DNA of 64,000 bases, from positions 189,716 through 253,715 of the forward strand of contig NZ_JAQQTE010000022.1 in the NCBI RefSeq assembly GCF_028561565.1, written 5' to 3'. The DNA comes from Gilvibacter sediminis (GTDB taxonomy: Bacteria; Bacteroidota; Bacteroidia; Flavobacteriales; Flavobacteriaceae). Made by a program: the position numbers and the translations under genes. The notes beneath the pieces were generated by a model, which was given only the letters and a program-made list of their open reading frames with translations, made no database searches and was not told where the DNA came from. This document shows positions 56,478-64,000 of this stretch, one piece after another (the first letter of the stretch is position 1; each line of letters opens with the position of its first letter).

Positions 56478-57557
56478 ATGGAAACCAACAAAACAGCCTG
56501 GCATGACAGAACCATAGCCAGTGTGCGGATCAAAGACATCTTGATCACCTTTGGGCTTTATATGCTCTTTGCGCTGATGTACCATATTACCCTTTGGGTG
56601 AATCGCGCGGGTTATAACGATCCAGAAGACGCCATTTTTCAATTGGTGCCTTTCATTCGCCGCGGAGGGATGCAGTACACGATTTTCTTTTTATTAACGA
56701 TTCCCGTATGGCTGCTGATCTTTAGAGGACTCAAGGACTGGAAACTCTATCAACGCCTACTGGTACATCTTGTAACACTGCCCATCTTTGTGTTTGGGTC
56801 TAAGTTTATATACTACGAGCTCAGCGAAGCCTGGGGCATGTGGCATTTGCAAGGAGGCGCTGAAGTCTGGGATGTGTATATTCCAGCGCTGTTCTATATG
56901 ATTCAATTCGGATTCTTTCATGCTTATGAATACTTTAGAAAGAATCAGGAGAAACTAAAATTAGAGGGGGAATTGCGTCAAGCTGCTTTAAAGAGTGAGC
57001 TCTCCGCGATCAAAGCGCAATTGAATCCACACTTCTTATACAACGTATTCAATACCATCAACGCCTCAGTCCCACCAGGACAAGAGAAGACGCGAACCAT
57101 GATCGCGCAGCTGTCTGATTTGTTTAGATATCAACTCCGCGCTTCTCAAGAAGAACTGGTGACTTTAGGGGAGGAGCTGGAATTTGTAACCAAATACCTC
57201 GACTTAGAAAAGGCGCGTTACGGTGAACGTTTGTCTTTGAATTTTAATGTCGATGAGGCATTGTACGATGAAAAGATTCCGCCCATGCTCTTGCAACCTT
57301 TGGTTGAGAATTCCATAAAACACGGCCTTTCTAGCATTATTGAAGGGGGTTCCATCAGCATCAGCATCTTTAAAAAAGGAGAGAAACTCATGTTTGAGGT
57401 AGCCGATACCGGCGTGGGAATAGCAGACAAAGAAGCCGCTTTTACCAAAGGAATTGGATTAGCCAATACACATCTGCGCTTACAAAAGATGTATCAATCG
57501 CAATTGGAGATCTTTGACAATCAGCCTCAAGGAGCCATCATAAAATTTGCCATTTAA
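56478..57557 (+). CDS. LytS-type sensor histidine kinase
   Basis: This 359-aa protein has four membrane helices (about 22-42, 66-82, 94-114, 132-150). The His_kinase domain has AQLNPHFLYNVFNTINASV, with His185 as the phospho-acceptor. The ATP site is LLQPLVENSIKHG and ADTGVGIADKEAAFTKGIGLANTHLRL. It starts 2 bp after the serine hydrolase stop, and overlaps the LytTR gene by 1 bp, so all three are co-expressed. It senses an unknown signal at the inner membrane, perhaps linked to the hydrolase's product. Confidence 0.9.
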   Translation: METNKTAWHDRTIASVRIKDILITFGLYMLFALMYHITLWVNRAGYNDPEDAIFQLVPFIRRGGMQYTIFFLLTIPVWLLIFRGLKDWKLYQRLLVHLVTLPIFVFGSKFIYYELSEAWGMWHLQGGAEVWDVYIPALFYMIQFGFFHAYEYFRKNQEKLKLEGELRQAALKSELSAIKAQLNPHFLYNVFNTINASVPPGQEKTRTMIAQLSDLFRYQLRASQEELVTLGEELEFVTKYLDLEKARYGERLSLNFNVDEALYDEKIPPMLLQPLVENSIKHGLSSIIEGGSISISIFKKGEKLMFEVADTGVGIADKEAAFTKGIGLANTHLRLQKMYQSQLEIFDNQPQGAIIKFAI

Positions 57558-58285
57558 TGCAGAAGGTTATTATTGTTGATGACGAGCAGGCAGGACGCTC
57601 ATTGATTCGGGAGTACTTGGAGGACTATCCAGAGCTTATCGTAATGGCAGAAGTCAACAACGGCGTAGATGCGGTAAAAGAGATCAATCGCTTTAAACCT
57701 GACTTAGTTTTTCTAGACATTCAAATGCCCGGTTTGACCGGTTTTGAAGTGATCACTCGCTTGGATGAGCTGCCACAGATCATTTTCTCCACCGCCTACG
57801 ACAAATACGCTTTAAAAGCCTTTGAGGTGCATGCGGTGGATTATTTATTGAAGCCGTATACCAAAGACCGTTTTCGAGTTGCAGTAGAACGCCTGAGTAA
57901 GTCAGATTCGCAGCAAGCCTTGGCACCATTGACCAATACCTTATTGATGGACACGGCACATTATCCCGAGCGGGTCTTGGTTTCCTCCAACAAAAAGCTC
58001 ATTACCATTGAGGTGGCGCAAATTCAGTGGATTGAAGCCTATGGTGATTATTCCAAATTGCATACCGCAGCTGGAAGTTTTGTGAGTAATTACGGAATCA
58101 GTGCTTTGGCAGATAAGTTGGATCCCAAGCTATTCTTGCGCGTCCACCGATCTTCTTTGGTCAATCTTCAAGCCATTAAAGAAGTAACTAAATACGGCAA
58201 AACCTATAATATCACCGTGAGTAGCGGAGATAGCGTTCGGGTAAGTCGCGGTTATGTTGAGGCCGTTAAAAAGCTCATCGTATAG
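57557..58285 (+). CDS. LytTR-family response regulator
   Basis: This 242-aa protein has a receiver domain with VIIVDDEQAGRSLI, VFLDIQMPG (Asp54) and DYLLKPYTKDRFRVA. The LytTR DNA-binding domain follows: RVLVSSNKKLITIEVAQIQWIEAYGDYSKLHT, then LFLRVHRSSLVNLQAI and a final SGDSVRVSRGYVEAVKKLIV. It is the cognate partner of the LytS kinase with a 1-bp overlap. Its targets may include the operon itself or the divergent barrel/amidohydrolase operon, but the inverted repeat at 54700-54749 is not the direct repeat usual for LytTR sites. Confidence 0.92.
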   Translation: MQKVIIVDDEQAGRSLIREYLEDYPELIVMAEVNNGVDAVKEINRFKPDLVFLDIQMPGLTGFEVITRLDELPQIIFSTAYDKYALKAFEVHAVDYLLKPYTKDRFRVAVERLSKSDSQQALAPLTNTLLMDTAHYPERVLVSSNKKLITIEVAQIQWIEAYGDYSKLHTAAGSFVSNYGISALADKLDPKLFLRVHRSSLVNLQAIKEVTKYGKTYNITVSSGDSVRVSRGYVEAVKKLIV

Positions 58286-58290
58286 CAATA

Positions 58291-58316
58291 AAAAAACCGC
58301 CAATTGGCGGTTTTTT
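58291..58316. terminator. bidirectional terminator between lytTR and the LysM gene
   Basis: AAAAAACCGCC (58291-58301), the loop AATT and GGCGGTTTTTT (58306-58316) form a perfect 11-bp stem usable in both directions. Confidence 0.9.
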
Positions 58317-58333
58317 AAGTTTTCAAGTGTCAA

Positions 58334-58711
58334 TTACAGGTTAGGGATAACCAATTCTTGTCCTGGGTGGATCATATCAGGATTCTTAAGGATGTCTGTA
58401 TTGGCCTCAAAAATGGCTTGATACTTCATCGGGTCCTTGTAGTAGTGCTTAGCGATCTTGCTTAAAGATTCTCCACTGGCTACAGTATGACGGTGGTAAA
58501 CAGAATCATCAGCTACTTTGATGTCGGCCATAATGTCTGCAGGGCTTTCTCCGCCTACTTTTTTGATCTCATCCCACAAGAGGTTTTTCTCATAAGGAGT
58601 CGCTGCTGTACCCCATACTTTGAGTTGTCCGCCTTCTTCACGAACGTCTCCGTCCTGAATGTTTAGTTTTTCCCCTAAATCCAGTACACTTTGATATTTT
58701 GCTTTGATCAT
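58334..58711 (-). CDS. BON/LysM-domain protein (Kbp/YgaU-like)
   Basis: This 125-aa protein has an N-terminal BON-like part (1-65: VLDLGEKLNIQDGDVREEGGQLKVWG) and a LysM domain (about 75-125: TVASGESLSKIAKHYYKDPMKYQAIFEANTDIL, then LVIP). It has no signal peptide. The layout is that of E. coli Kbp (YgaU), a cytosolic potassium-binding protein of about 150 residues, although here the BON part is short. Peptidoglycan binding is the general LysM role but would require export. It stands alone, with its own leader and the shared terminator. Confidence 0.8.
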   Translation of the reverse strand: MIKAKYQSVLDLGEKLNIQDGDVREEGGQLKVWGTAATPYEKNLLWDEIKKVGGESPADIMADIKVADDSVYHRHTVASGESLSKIAKHYYKDPMKYQAIFEANTDILKNPDMIHPGQELVIPNL

Positions 58712-58821
58712 GTCTCTTAATGTTTAGTATTACTTGTTTAAAGATACGAATCAATGACAATACCTGATAGTCGCTAAGCTAAATTTAATGACTGATTCCG
58801 TTTAAAGACGATTTTTGCATC

Positions 58822-59490
58822 TTATCGGATGTAGCCCAAACGTTTAAGATCTTCTTCTGTGCTGGTCTCATAAAGTTTTCCCTGCTGCAAAACTTTGATC
58901 TCACTGCAAAGCTCCATGACATCGTGGTAGTAGTGGTCGGTGATCAGCACCGCTTTGTGTTTGGCCGTTTCTTCTAACAGGATTTTGATCTGTTCTATGG
59001 TCTTTGGATCGGTCATGGAAAAGGGTTCGTCCAGAAGTAAAACCGAATGCGGCATATAACATGATAGCACTACACCCAAATACGTCCGTTGACCTTCAGA
59101 AAGCGAACTTACCCATTTCTTAGTGAGCTCATGAATACCCGGGGTATAGAAGATACGGTCTTGAACAGCTCCTTCCGGGCAAGCCATAGGAATTAGATCC
59201 TTTACTTTGAGTTGCCGCGGATACATGCCGTCTTGGGCCAAATAGGCGACCTTTTGCTGCCTAAAATTGTGATAGGGTTCGTAAGTCTCTTGATTGAGGT
59301 AGAAGGAGCCTGTATCGGCTTTAAGACTTCCAAAGAGTATTTTTAAAAGCGTGGACTTTCCGCAGCCATTGCGACCCAACAATCCAAAAATGCCACCGGC
59401 ATTGATCTGTAGGGAAACGTCCTCTAGTATTTTATTGGCGCCATATGACTTGGTGATATTGAGTCCGACAAGTTTCAAAACAACACCCAC
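58822..59490 (-). CDS. ABC transporter ATP-binding protein
   Basis: This 222-aa protein has Walker A GRNGCGKST (39-47), the signature LSEGQ (about 131-135) and Walker B VLLLDEPF. Gln (AYLAQDG) and switch His (LITDHYYHD) are also present. It is a complete ATPase subunit. The start is GTG 59490, overlapping the preceding gene by 16 bp, but a later codon is possible. The neighbour upstream encodes a tiny membrane protein, so the transporter would be small or share a permease elsewhere. The substrate is unknown. Confidence 0.88.
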   Translation of the reverse strand: MGVVLKLVGLNITKSYGANKILEDVSLQINAGGIFGLLGRNGCGKSTLLKILFGSLKADTGSFYLNQETYEPYHNFRQQKVAYLAQDGMYPRQLKVKDLIPMACPEGAVQDRIFYTPGIHELTKKWVSSLSEGQRTYLGVVLSCYMPHSVLLLDEPFSMTDPKTIEQIKILLEETAKHKAVLITDHYYHDVMELCSEIKVLQQGKLYETSTEEDLKRLGYIR

Positions 59491-59771
59491 AGAATTAATG
59501 ATATCAGTGCTGCCAAAACCAACAAAAGCAACAGGTTGATATAAAAGACGTTCAGCAGTAAGCGTCCTGTGGTAAAACCCAGATTATTATAGAAATTGAG
59601 CTGTTCCGCGTAGAAGGACCTAAACGCGAGATAGCCTACCACATGCGCTAAGAGGATGTAAATACCCATAGCCCAAATCAGATCAATAAAGGCCCAACTC
59701 AAAAAGAATAAGGCCAATCCCGGGATCAGTTGACTCAAATAATAGTGGAGTAGGGCTCTCCAGTATTTCAT
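59475..59771 (-). CDS. 98-aa membrane protein coupled to an ABC ATPase
   Basis: This 98-aa protein has three likely membrane helices (about 12-33, 35-55, 70-96): LSQLIPGLALFFLSWAFIDL, AMGIYILLAHVVGYLAF and VFYINLLLLLVLAALISLI. It is too short for a conventional ABC permease (about 200 residues or more). It overlaps the ATPase gene by 16 bp, so the two are translated together. It may oligomerise to form the channel, or serve as an accessory. No family is recognised. Confidence 0.65.
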   Translation of the reverse strand: MKYWRALLHYYLSQLIPGLALFFLSWAFIDLIWAMGIYILLAHVVGYLAFRSFYAEQLNFYNNLGFTTGRLLLNVFYINLLLLLVLAALISLILWVLF

Positions 59772-59780
59772 GTGCTCCTC

Positions 59781-62700
59781 TTAGTTTGTTTGATGTCCAA
59801 TATGGCAACCACAGCCAGGCCTTAAGAAGCTGTTACTTTCTTGATGCCAAGGAAACGCCTGATTGTAGCCTGGTTGTTCCCAGTAGAACGGCAATCTCTT
59901 TTTAGGGGAATTACCAACTTCATCCATAGTTGAGGTGTCGTACAAACGGCCGTTAACCATAGTGTACAATACGCTGTTGGTATTTTGAATGTCCTCCAAA
60001 GGATTTTTATCCAGAATAACCAGATCCGCAAGCTTTCCAACTTTCAATGAGCCTATATCATTCCCAGCACCGATATATTCCGCGCCGTTAATTGTTGCCG
60101 ACTGTAAGGCTTGTAAAGGAGTCATTCCTCCTTGAGCCAGCATCCAGGTTTCCCAATGAGCTCCCATTCCTTGTAATTGTCCATGAGCACCCATATTTAC
60201 TTTGACTCCAGCGTTTGCCAAGGCGGTCGTGGTCTGTGAATTCAAGATATGTCCATTGGTATACTCTTCCATAGGAATCATAGTACGGTGTCTGGAACGC
60301 GCGTCAATGACACTTCTCGGGGTGTATTTCAGCAGTTTTTCATTCTCCCAAACGTTGGTGGTTTGATACCAGTAGTATTCACCGCTCATACTGGAATAGT
60401 TTACAATATGTGTTGGGGTGTATCCCGTTCCTGAATTCTTCCAAAGCTCAATGACATCTTTGTAAACTGGAGCAATAGGAATGTTGTGTTCTACACCGGT
60501 ATGCCCGTCCATCACCATAGTAAGGTTATGGAAAAAGGTGGATCCGCCTTCTGGAACTACATTGATGCCCAACTCACGTGCCGCTTGCATGACCTGCTGT
60601 CGCTGTTCACGTCTGGGTTGGTTGTAACTCTTCACAGAAGTGGCTCCAAAAGCTTTAGTTCTTTTTATGGCCGATCTGGCATCGTCTAAACTGTTGATCA
60701 CTGCCTTAAAATCTCCATCGGCTCCATAAAGGATAAAACCGGTGGAGTAGATGCGTGGTCCAACAAGATTACCCGCTTTTACCATTTCAGATAAGGTAAA
60801 GACCGTCTCCGTATTTGCTGAAGGGTCATGCGCTGTGGTTACACCAAAGGCCAAGTTGGCTGTTAGTTGCCAGTTTTGTTGCGTAGTGAGTCCGTAACGG
60901 AAGGCTCCCAAATGGGCGTGTGCATCAACCATTCCTGGCATTATGGTCTTGCCACTCATATCCATGACCTTAGAGCCGCTTGGAACGCTTATATCATCAG
61001 CCGCTCCAACAGCAGCAATACGATTGGCCTTGATGACTATGGTTCCATTTTCTATGACCTCGTCTCCTTCCATGGTAATAATACGAGCATTGGTAAAGGC
61101 AATAACACCGCTGGGTTTATCCACGGCCGGTTGTAAACCAATTTTTATGCCCGATTCACTCATGTCGGTAGCCTCATCTTTTCCGCCAGGAATAAAGCCA
61201 AACTTATCGGTCAGATCGTTTTTAAAATATTCATCACCAAGCGTCCACATCATGGCTTTGCTATCTGAAGACCAATGTATATTGATCCCAGCATCCTTGC
61301 TTACTTGAACTACAGGGACATTTGTGCTGCTTGGAGTCAGGTCTTGCGTTTTTCCATTGAGCACCAAAGGGGCAATATAAGCGCGGTGCAAGTTGCTAAA
61401 CCCGATCCATTGGTCGTCGGGACTCGGCACCAAGCGGTTGGCGTATTTTGAGCTCACGTGGGTATGTTTGTCCTGCCCGTTGAGATCAACACTGTGCAAG
61501 CTTTTGGTATTGTTTCCAAAGTAGGTACCTCCAGTTTGGTAATAGATCCGGCTGTCTGTGCTGTTGTAGCTTGGATATTCACCTTCTGTGGTGAGTTTCT
61601 TCATTCCGCTTCCATCGGCATTCATACTGTAAAGACCACTGTCTTTGGTGTAAGTAAAGCCTTGATCAGTATTTCCACCTTCTCGTCTAAAAGCGATCTG
61701 TGTTCCAGCTCTGTTGTAAGCCGGGGTTCTATAAATGGCTTTTTCTGAGGTCAATTTGGTCGCTGATCCACCTGTGGTTGGGATGGAAAAAACGGCACCT
61801 TTTTCTAAGTCGTTCCAAGTAACGAAAACGATCCTGTTTCCGTTTGGGGAGAAGCTTGGCTCAAACTCGAAATCGGTGCCTTGAGTTAATCTCTTTGGTG
61901 TGCCGTTGGGTAAGGACTTGGTCCATAAATATCCTAAGGCGTGGAAAACAAGCGTTTTGCCATCGGGTGAGGTCACGGCTTGTCGAATAGCTTTACTGGT
62001 AAAGTCAGTATCAGAAATGGGCGTATTGAAATGCACGGTTTCTGCAAGTTCAACTTTTACATCCGCCTCAAAAGGAATCACAGAAAGGCTTAGGTCTGCA
62101 ATATTGAGCTTGTGGATCTTTCCTTGCGCCCAAAAGACCAAATGCTTGTTGTCTGGCATCCAGTCAAAGTTTGGATAAACGCCAAAGATGGCCCAAGCCT
62201 CTTGCTGGTCTTTGTTCAGCGCATCAAATACAGGGTATTCTACTCCGGTCTCTAAGTTGTGGATGTATAAGGTTGATTTAGTGCGGACCCGTTTTACAAA
62301 GGCCATCATAGTTCCATCCGGAGAAAGCTGCGGACGCGCCGCTCCACCAGGACCTCCGGTCAATTGTGTGGTTTTCCCTGTAGCACACTCATATCGTTTT
62401 ATGACGTAGATCTGCTTGTTCGGGTCTTTATTGTATTGAAAGAAGCCTCCAGGATAAACGTCCTCGCTGTAGTAGAGGTACTTTCCGTCAGGACTGATCA
62501 CTGGCTCATTCACGTCTTGCTGATCGTTCTTGCGTTTGGTCAATTGAATTCCGCTTCCACCAGTAATGTGGTATTGCCACATTTCTCCAGCGCCTAAGGA
62601 ACGCCCAGAAGTAAAGTGTTTACGAGCTACAAATGAAAATCCGTCTGGCATCCAAGCGGCATTGTTGAGCAGTCTAAAATTCTCTTTGGTGATCTGTTTG

Positions 62701-63065
62701 GCGTTGGAACCATCCGCATCCATAACCCAAATATTATCACCGCCACCAGCGTCACTGGTAAAGAGAATCTTGGTGCCGTCTGGGCTGAATCGGGGTTGAA
62801 TTTCAAAAGGAATACCACTGCGCAACACTTTGGCCTTCCCGCCACTGGTTGAGAGGCTGTAAATATCACCCAGCATATCAAAGACAATGGTCTTGCCATC
62901 AGGACTCACGTCCAGATTCATCCAAGTACCTTCGGTAGTCGTAAAGCGGTGGGTTTTGTAGTTGAAATCGTCTCCGGGAGCGGTAACGTCCCATGAAGCA
63001 TCCTCTTTTTGTGCAAAGGTGAATGATACGCACAAGAGGCAAATTAGCGTGAATGATCGCGTCAT
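59781..63065 (-). CDS. exported TolB-like propeller fused to an amidohydrolase
   Basis: This 1094-aa protein has a signal peptide (1-18). Residues to about 640 form a WD40-like (PD40/TolB) propeller with repeated SPDGKxI/LxF units (DVSPDGKTIVFD, FSPDGTKILFTSD, ISPDGKYLYYSED, LSPDGTMMAFVK, TSPDGKTLVFHA, FSPNGNRIVFVTW). A full amidohydrolase domain follows: GMVDAHAHLGAFRYG at about 714 has the first metal ligands, TSVKSYNQPRR offers the lysine, and VEHNIPIAP and THIVNYSS add further His. It ends LKVGKLADLVILDKNPLEDI and a C-terminal CGCH. This fusion is a known secreted type in Bacteroidota; the substrate is unknown. Confidence 0.88.
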   Translation of the reverse strand: MTRSFTLICLLCVSFTFAQKEDASWDVTAPGDDFNYKTHRFTTTEGTWMNLDVSPDGKTIVFDMLGDIYSLSTSGGKAKVLRSGIPFEIQPRFSPDGTKILFTSDAGGGDNIWVMDADGSNAKQITKENFRLLNNAAWMPDGFSFVARKHFTSGRSLGAGEMWQYHITGGSGIQLTKRKNDQQDVNEPVISPDGKYLYYSEDVYPGGFFQYNKDPNKQIYVIKRYECATGKTTQLTGGPGGAARPQLSPDGTMMAFVKRVRTKSTLYIHNLETGVEYPVFDALNKDQQEAWAIFGVYPNFDWMPDNKHLVFWAQGKIHKLNIADLSLSVIPFEADVKVELAETVHFNTPISDTDFTSKAIRQAVTSPDGKTLVFHALGYLWTKSLPNGTPKRLTQGTDFEFEPSFSPNGNRIVFVTWNDLEKGAVFSIPTTGGSATKLTSEKAIYRTPAYNRAGTQIAFRREGGNTDQGFTYTKDSGLYSMNADGSGMKKLTTEGEYPSYNSTDSRIYYQTGGTYFGNNTKSLHSVDLNGQDKHTHVSSKYANRLVPSPDDQWIGFSNLHRAYIAPLVLNGKTQDLTPSSTNVPVVQVSKDAGINIHWSSDSKAMMWTLGDEYFKNDLTDKFGFIPGGKDEATDMSESGIKIGLQPAVDKPSGVIAFTNARIITMEGDEVIENGTIVIKANRIAAVGAADDISVPSGSKVMDMSGKTIMPGMVDAHAHLGAFRYGLTTQQNWQLTANLAFGVTTAHDPSANTETVFTLSEMVKAGNLVGPRIYSTGFILYGADGDFKAVINSLDDARSAIKRTKAFGATSVKSYNQPRREQRQQVMQAARELGINVVPEGGSTFFHNLTMVMDGHTGVEHNIPIAPVYKDVIELWKNSGTGYTPTHIVNYSSMSGEYYWYQTTNVWENEKLLKYTPRSVIDARSRHRTMIPMEEYTNGHILNSQTTTALANAGVKVNMGAHGQLQGMGAHWETWMLAQGGMTPLQALQSATINGAEYIGAGNDIGSLKVGKLADLVILDKNPLEDIQNTNSVLYTMVNGRLYDTSTMDEVGNSPKKRLPFYWEQPGYNQAFPWHQESNSFLRPGCGCHIGHQTN

Positions 63066-63093
63066 GTTAGTGAATTTTATTAAAGATACTCTT

Positions 63094-63663
63094 TTAGCGG
63101 GATTTTATGTTGGATGCGCACAATTCAATGATCTCCGCAATGCGCTTTTGTCGCGTTTCTTCGCGTTTGGCACTGTGCAGCCAACTTAGATAACTCTTCC
63201 TATACCCACGGCTAAAGTTGTTGTAATTCTCAAAGGCCTGGGGATTGGCGTCAAATGCCTTTTGCAGATCAGGGGGGATGATGCCGTTTTCCACATCGTC
63301 CATGGCGGTCCAGGTGCCGGTCTCTTTAGCCAGATTGATCATTTTATAACCTGCTTCATGAATGAGGCCAACCGCTTCTAGTTCCGCAATGTATTTTTTA
63401 TTCAGTGCAGACCAGTTGCTTTTAGGATTGCGCGGACAAAAGTATTGCCGTCGTTTACCGCCGCCAAGACTCTTTACAGTAGAATCGATCCAGCCATAGC
63501 ACAAGGCCACACGCACGGCTTCTTCCCAACGCATGGTGGGAATGTTGTTCTCCAGCTTATAAAAGATGAGGTAGATGCCCTTGGGATACTGTCCGTGATT
63601 GATCTCCAGCCAATCGCGCCATTCCACATCGCGTGGAAAATACAACTCTGGGCGTTCTTCCAT
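63094..63663 (-). CDS. YdeI/OmpD-associated family protein
   Basis: This 189-aa soluble protein has the layout YFPRDVEWRDWLEINHGQYPKGIYLIFYK, then the core MRWEEAVRVALCYGWIDSTVKSL and RRQYFCPRNPKSNWSALNKKYI. Its C-terminus (YRKSYLSWLHSAKREETRQKRIAEI) is the basic YdeI tail. The Cys-Tyr-Gly-Trp-Ile-Asp-Ser motif and Pro-Arg-x-x-x-Ser-x-Trp-Ser are the family's strongest marks. The role is unknown. The start ATG overlaps the M1 peptidase stop by 1 nt (TGATG), so the two are co-translated. Confidence 0.88.
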   Translation of the reverse strand: MEERPELYFPRDVEWRDWLEINHGQYPKGIYLIFYKLENNIPTMRWEEAVRVALCYGWIDSTVKSLGGGKRRQYFCPRNPKSNWSALNKKYIAELEAVGLIHEAGYKMINLAKETGTWTAMDDVENGIIPPDLQKAFDANPQAFENYNNFSRGYRKSYLSWLHSAKREETRQKRIAEIIELCASNIKSR

Positions 63664-64000
63664 CAGTCTTCTACCATTACCGGTTCTACATAAAAGTCGC
63701 GCTTAACACCTACAAAGTTGATAGTGTCCGTCCATTTTTCTGACTGCCAGTCTTTATTGGGGAAGATCCACTTTTCTTGATCATTCAGCATCATGATCAC
63801 TGGCATGTCAAAACCATCCACAATATTGGTGTAGCGATACTTCAATTGATTCCCGTCTATGGCCAATTCCAGATTTGGAATCATGGTGGTGCGCAAATAC
63901 TGATTGAAGAAGGCTGAAAAGTCTTTGCCAGTGGCTTTGCTAATATAATCTTCTACCTGCTTACTGCTCACGGTTTGATGTCTGAAATCTTCATTCAAAC
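63663..64000 (-). CDS. M1-family metallopeptidase, C-terminal part
   Basis: The visible 111 or so residues run off the right edge of the window. They match the C-terminal region of Bacteroidota M1 aminopeptidases: FRHQTVSSKQVEDYISKATGKDFSAFFNQYLR, then TTMIPNLELAIDGNQL and NDQEKWIFPNKDW. The Gly-Lys-Asp-Phe-Ser-x-Phe-Phe-x-Gln-Tyr-Leu segment follows the catalytic domain in this family. The zinc motif (HExxH) lies outside the window. The apparent TTG start at 63998 is an artefact of the cut; the frame is open to base 64000. Confidence 0.8.
   Translation of the reverse strand, partial: LNEDFRHQTVSSKQVEDYISKATGKDFSAFFNQYLRTTMIPNLELAIDGNQLKYRYTNIVDGFDMPVIMMLNDQEKWIFPNKDWQSEKWTDTINFVGVKRDFYVEPVMVED

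Noticed and set aside
1-64000. A defence island, prophage or integrated element
   Set aside because: No integrase, transposase, restriction, Cas, Abi or phage structural gene was found in any frame; the tRNA sites lack visible att duplications.

Overview
The window reads as chromosomal DNA of a marine-type member of the Flavobacteriaceae (Bacteroidota). The grounds are: two proteins with type IX secretion (T9SS) sorting tails; several SusC/TonB-type outer-membrane barrels; Bacteroidota-specific families (2TM domain, head-GIN, LETM1-related, DUF4129/DUF4350); and promoters that fit the Bacteroidota pattern TTTG - about 19 nt - TAnnTTTG, with weak or absent Shine-Dalgarno sequences. I see no transposase, integrase, phage gene or CRISPR array. 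Most of the window is ordinary, tightly packed core genome.

Region by region. 1-2.0 kb: the tail of a short-chain dehydrogenase, then four small plus-strand genes, two of which look like orphan immunity or toxin-associated proteins (DUF4274, Imm33-like). 2.0-5.6 kb: two tRNA-Pro genes on opposite strands (anticodons GGG and TGG), each followed outward by related hairpin modules. The TGG copy carries a roughly 560-bp non-coding array of direct repeats and hairpins, some with compensatory base changes. Between the tRNAs lie a lipoprotein, an outer-membrane barrel, a 53-aa two-CxxC protein and a PhzF-like enzyme. 5.6-8.3 kb: an ECF sigma / HEAT-repeat membrane protein / DUF4097-like operon and a divergent methyltransferase. 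8.4-9.9 kb: thioredoxin reductase and an NTF2-like protein. 10-13.7 kb: a DUF4870 / small protein / PadR / PspC / head-GIN envelope-stress operon. 13.8-17.1 kb: a DUF4442 protein, an AIM24-like protein, a 65-aa protein, OxyR and a DUF2141 protein. 17.2-24.7 kb: the SpoIIM / membrane protein / DUF4129 / DUF4350 / MoxR / DUF58 operon, with RDD and TRIC-like genes divergent to it.

24.7-31.4 kb: cyclophilin, a CoA-pyrophosphatase-type Nudix enzyme, a PlsC acyltransferase, a second ECF sigma with its membrane partner, a small repeat protein, a membrane class III nucleotide cyclase, a YdeI-like protein and a T9SS-exported DUF1028 protein. 31.5-41 kb: a TonB receptor, a LytS/LytTR-type signalling operon containing three 2TM domains, and a large secreted M36 metalloprotease. 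41-50.3 kb: a LETM1-related protein, Cu/Zn superoxide dismutase, an SLC13 (DASS) transporter, a VPS10/BNR-repeat protein, and a VWA plus AAA pair. 50.3-58.3 kb: a small secreted protein, an amidohydrolase and a TonB-type barrel on one strand, divergent across a long inverted repeat from a serine hydrolase and a second LytS/LytTR pair. 58.3-64 kb: a LysM/BON protein, a small ABC module, a beta-propeller/amidohydrolase fusion, a YdeI-like protein and the C-terminal end of an M1 aminopeptidase that runs off the window.

Recurring themes are envelope stress sensing (two ECF operons, PspC/PadR, SpoIIM-MoxR-DUF58), signalling by LytS/LytTR pairs, redox defence (TrxB, OxyR, SodC) and secreted peptide or amide hydrolysis. 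The least explained element is the tRNA-Pro-linked hairpin family at 2.0-2.1 and 4.96-5.5 kb.
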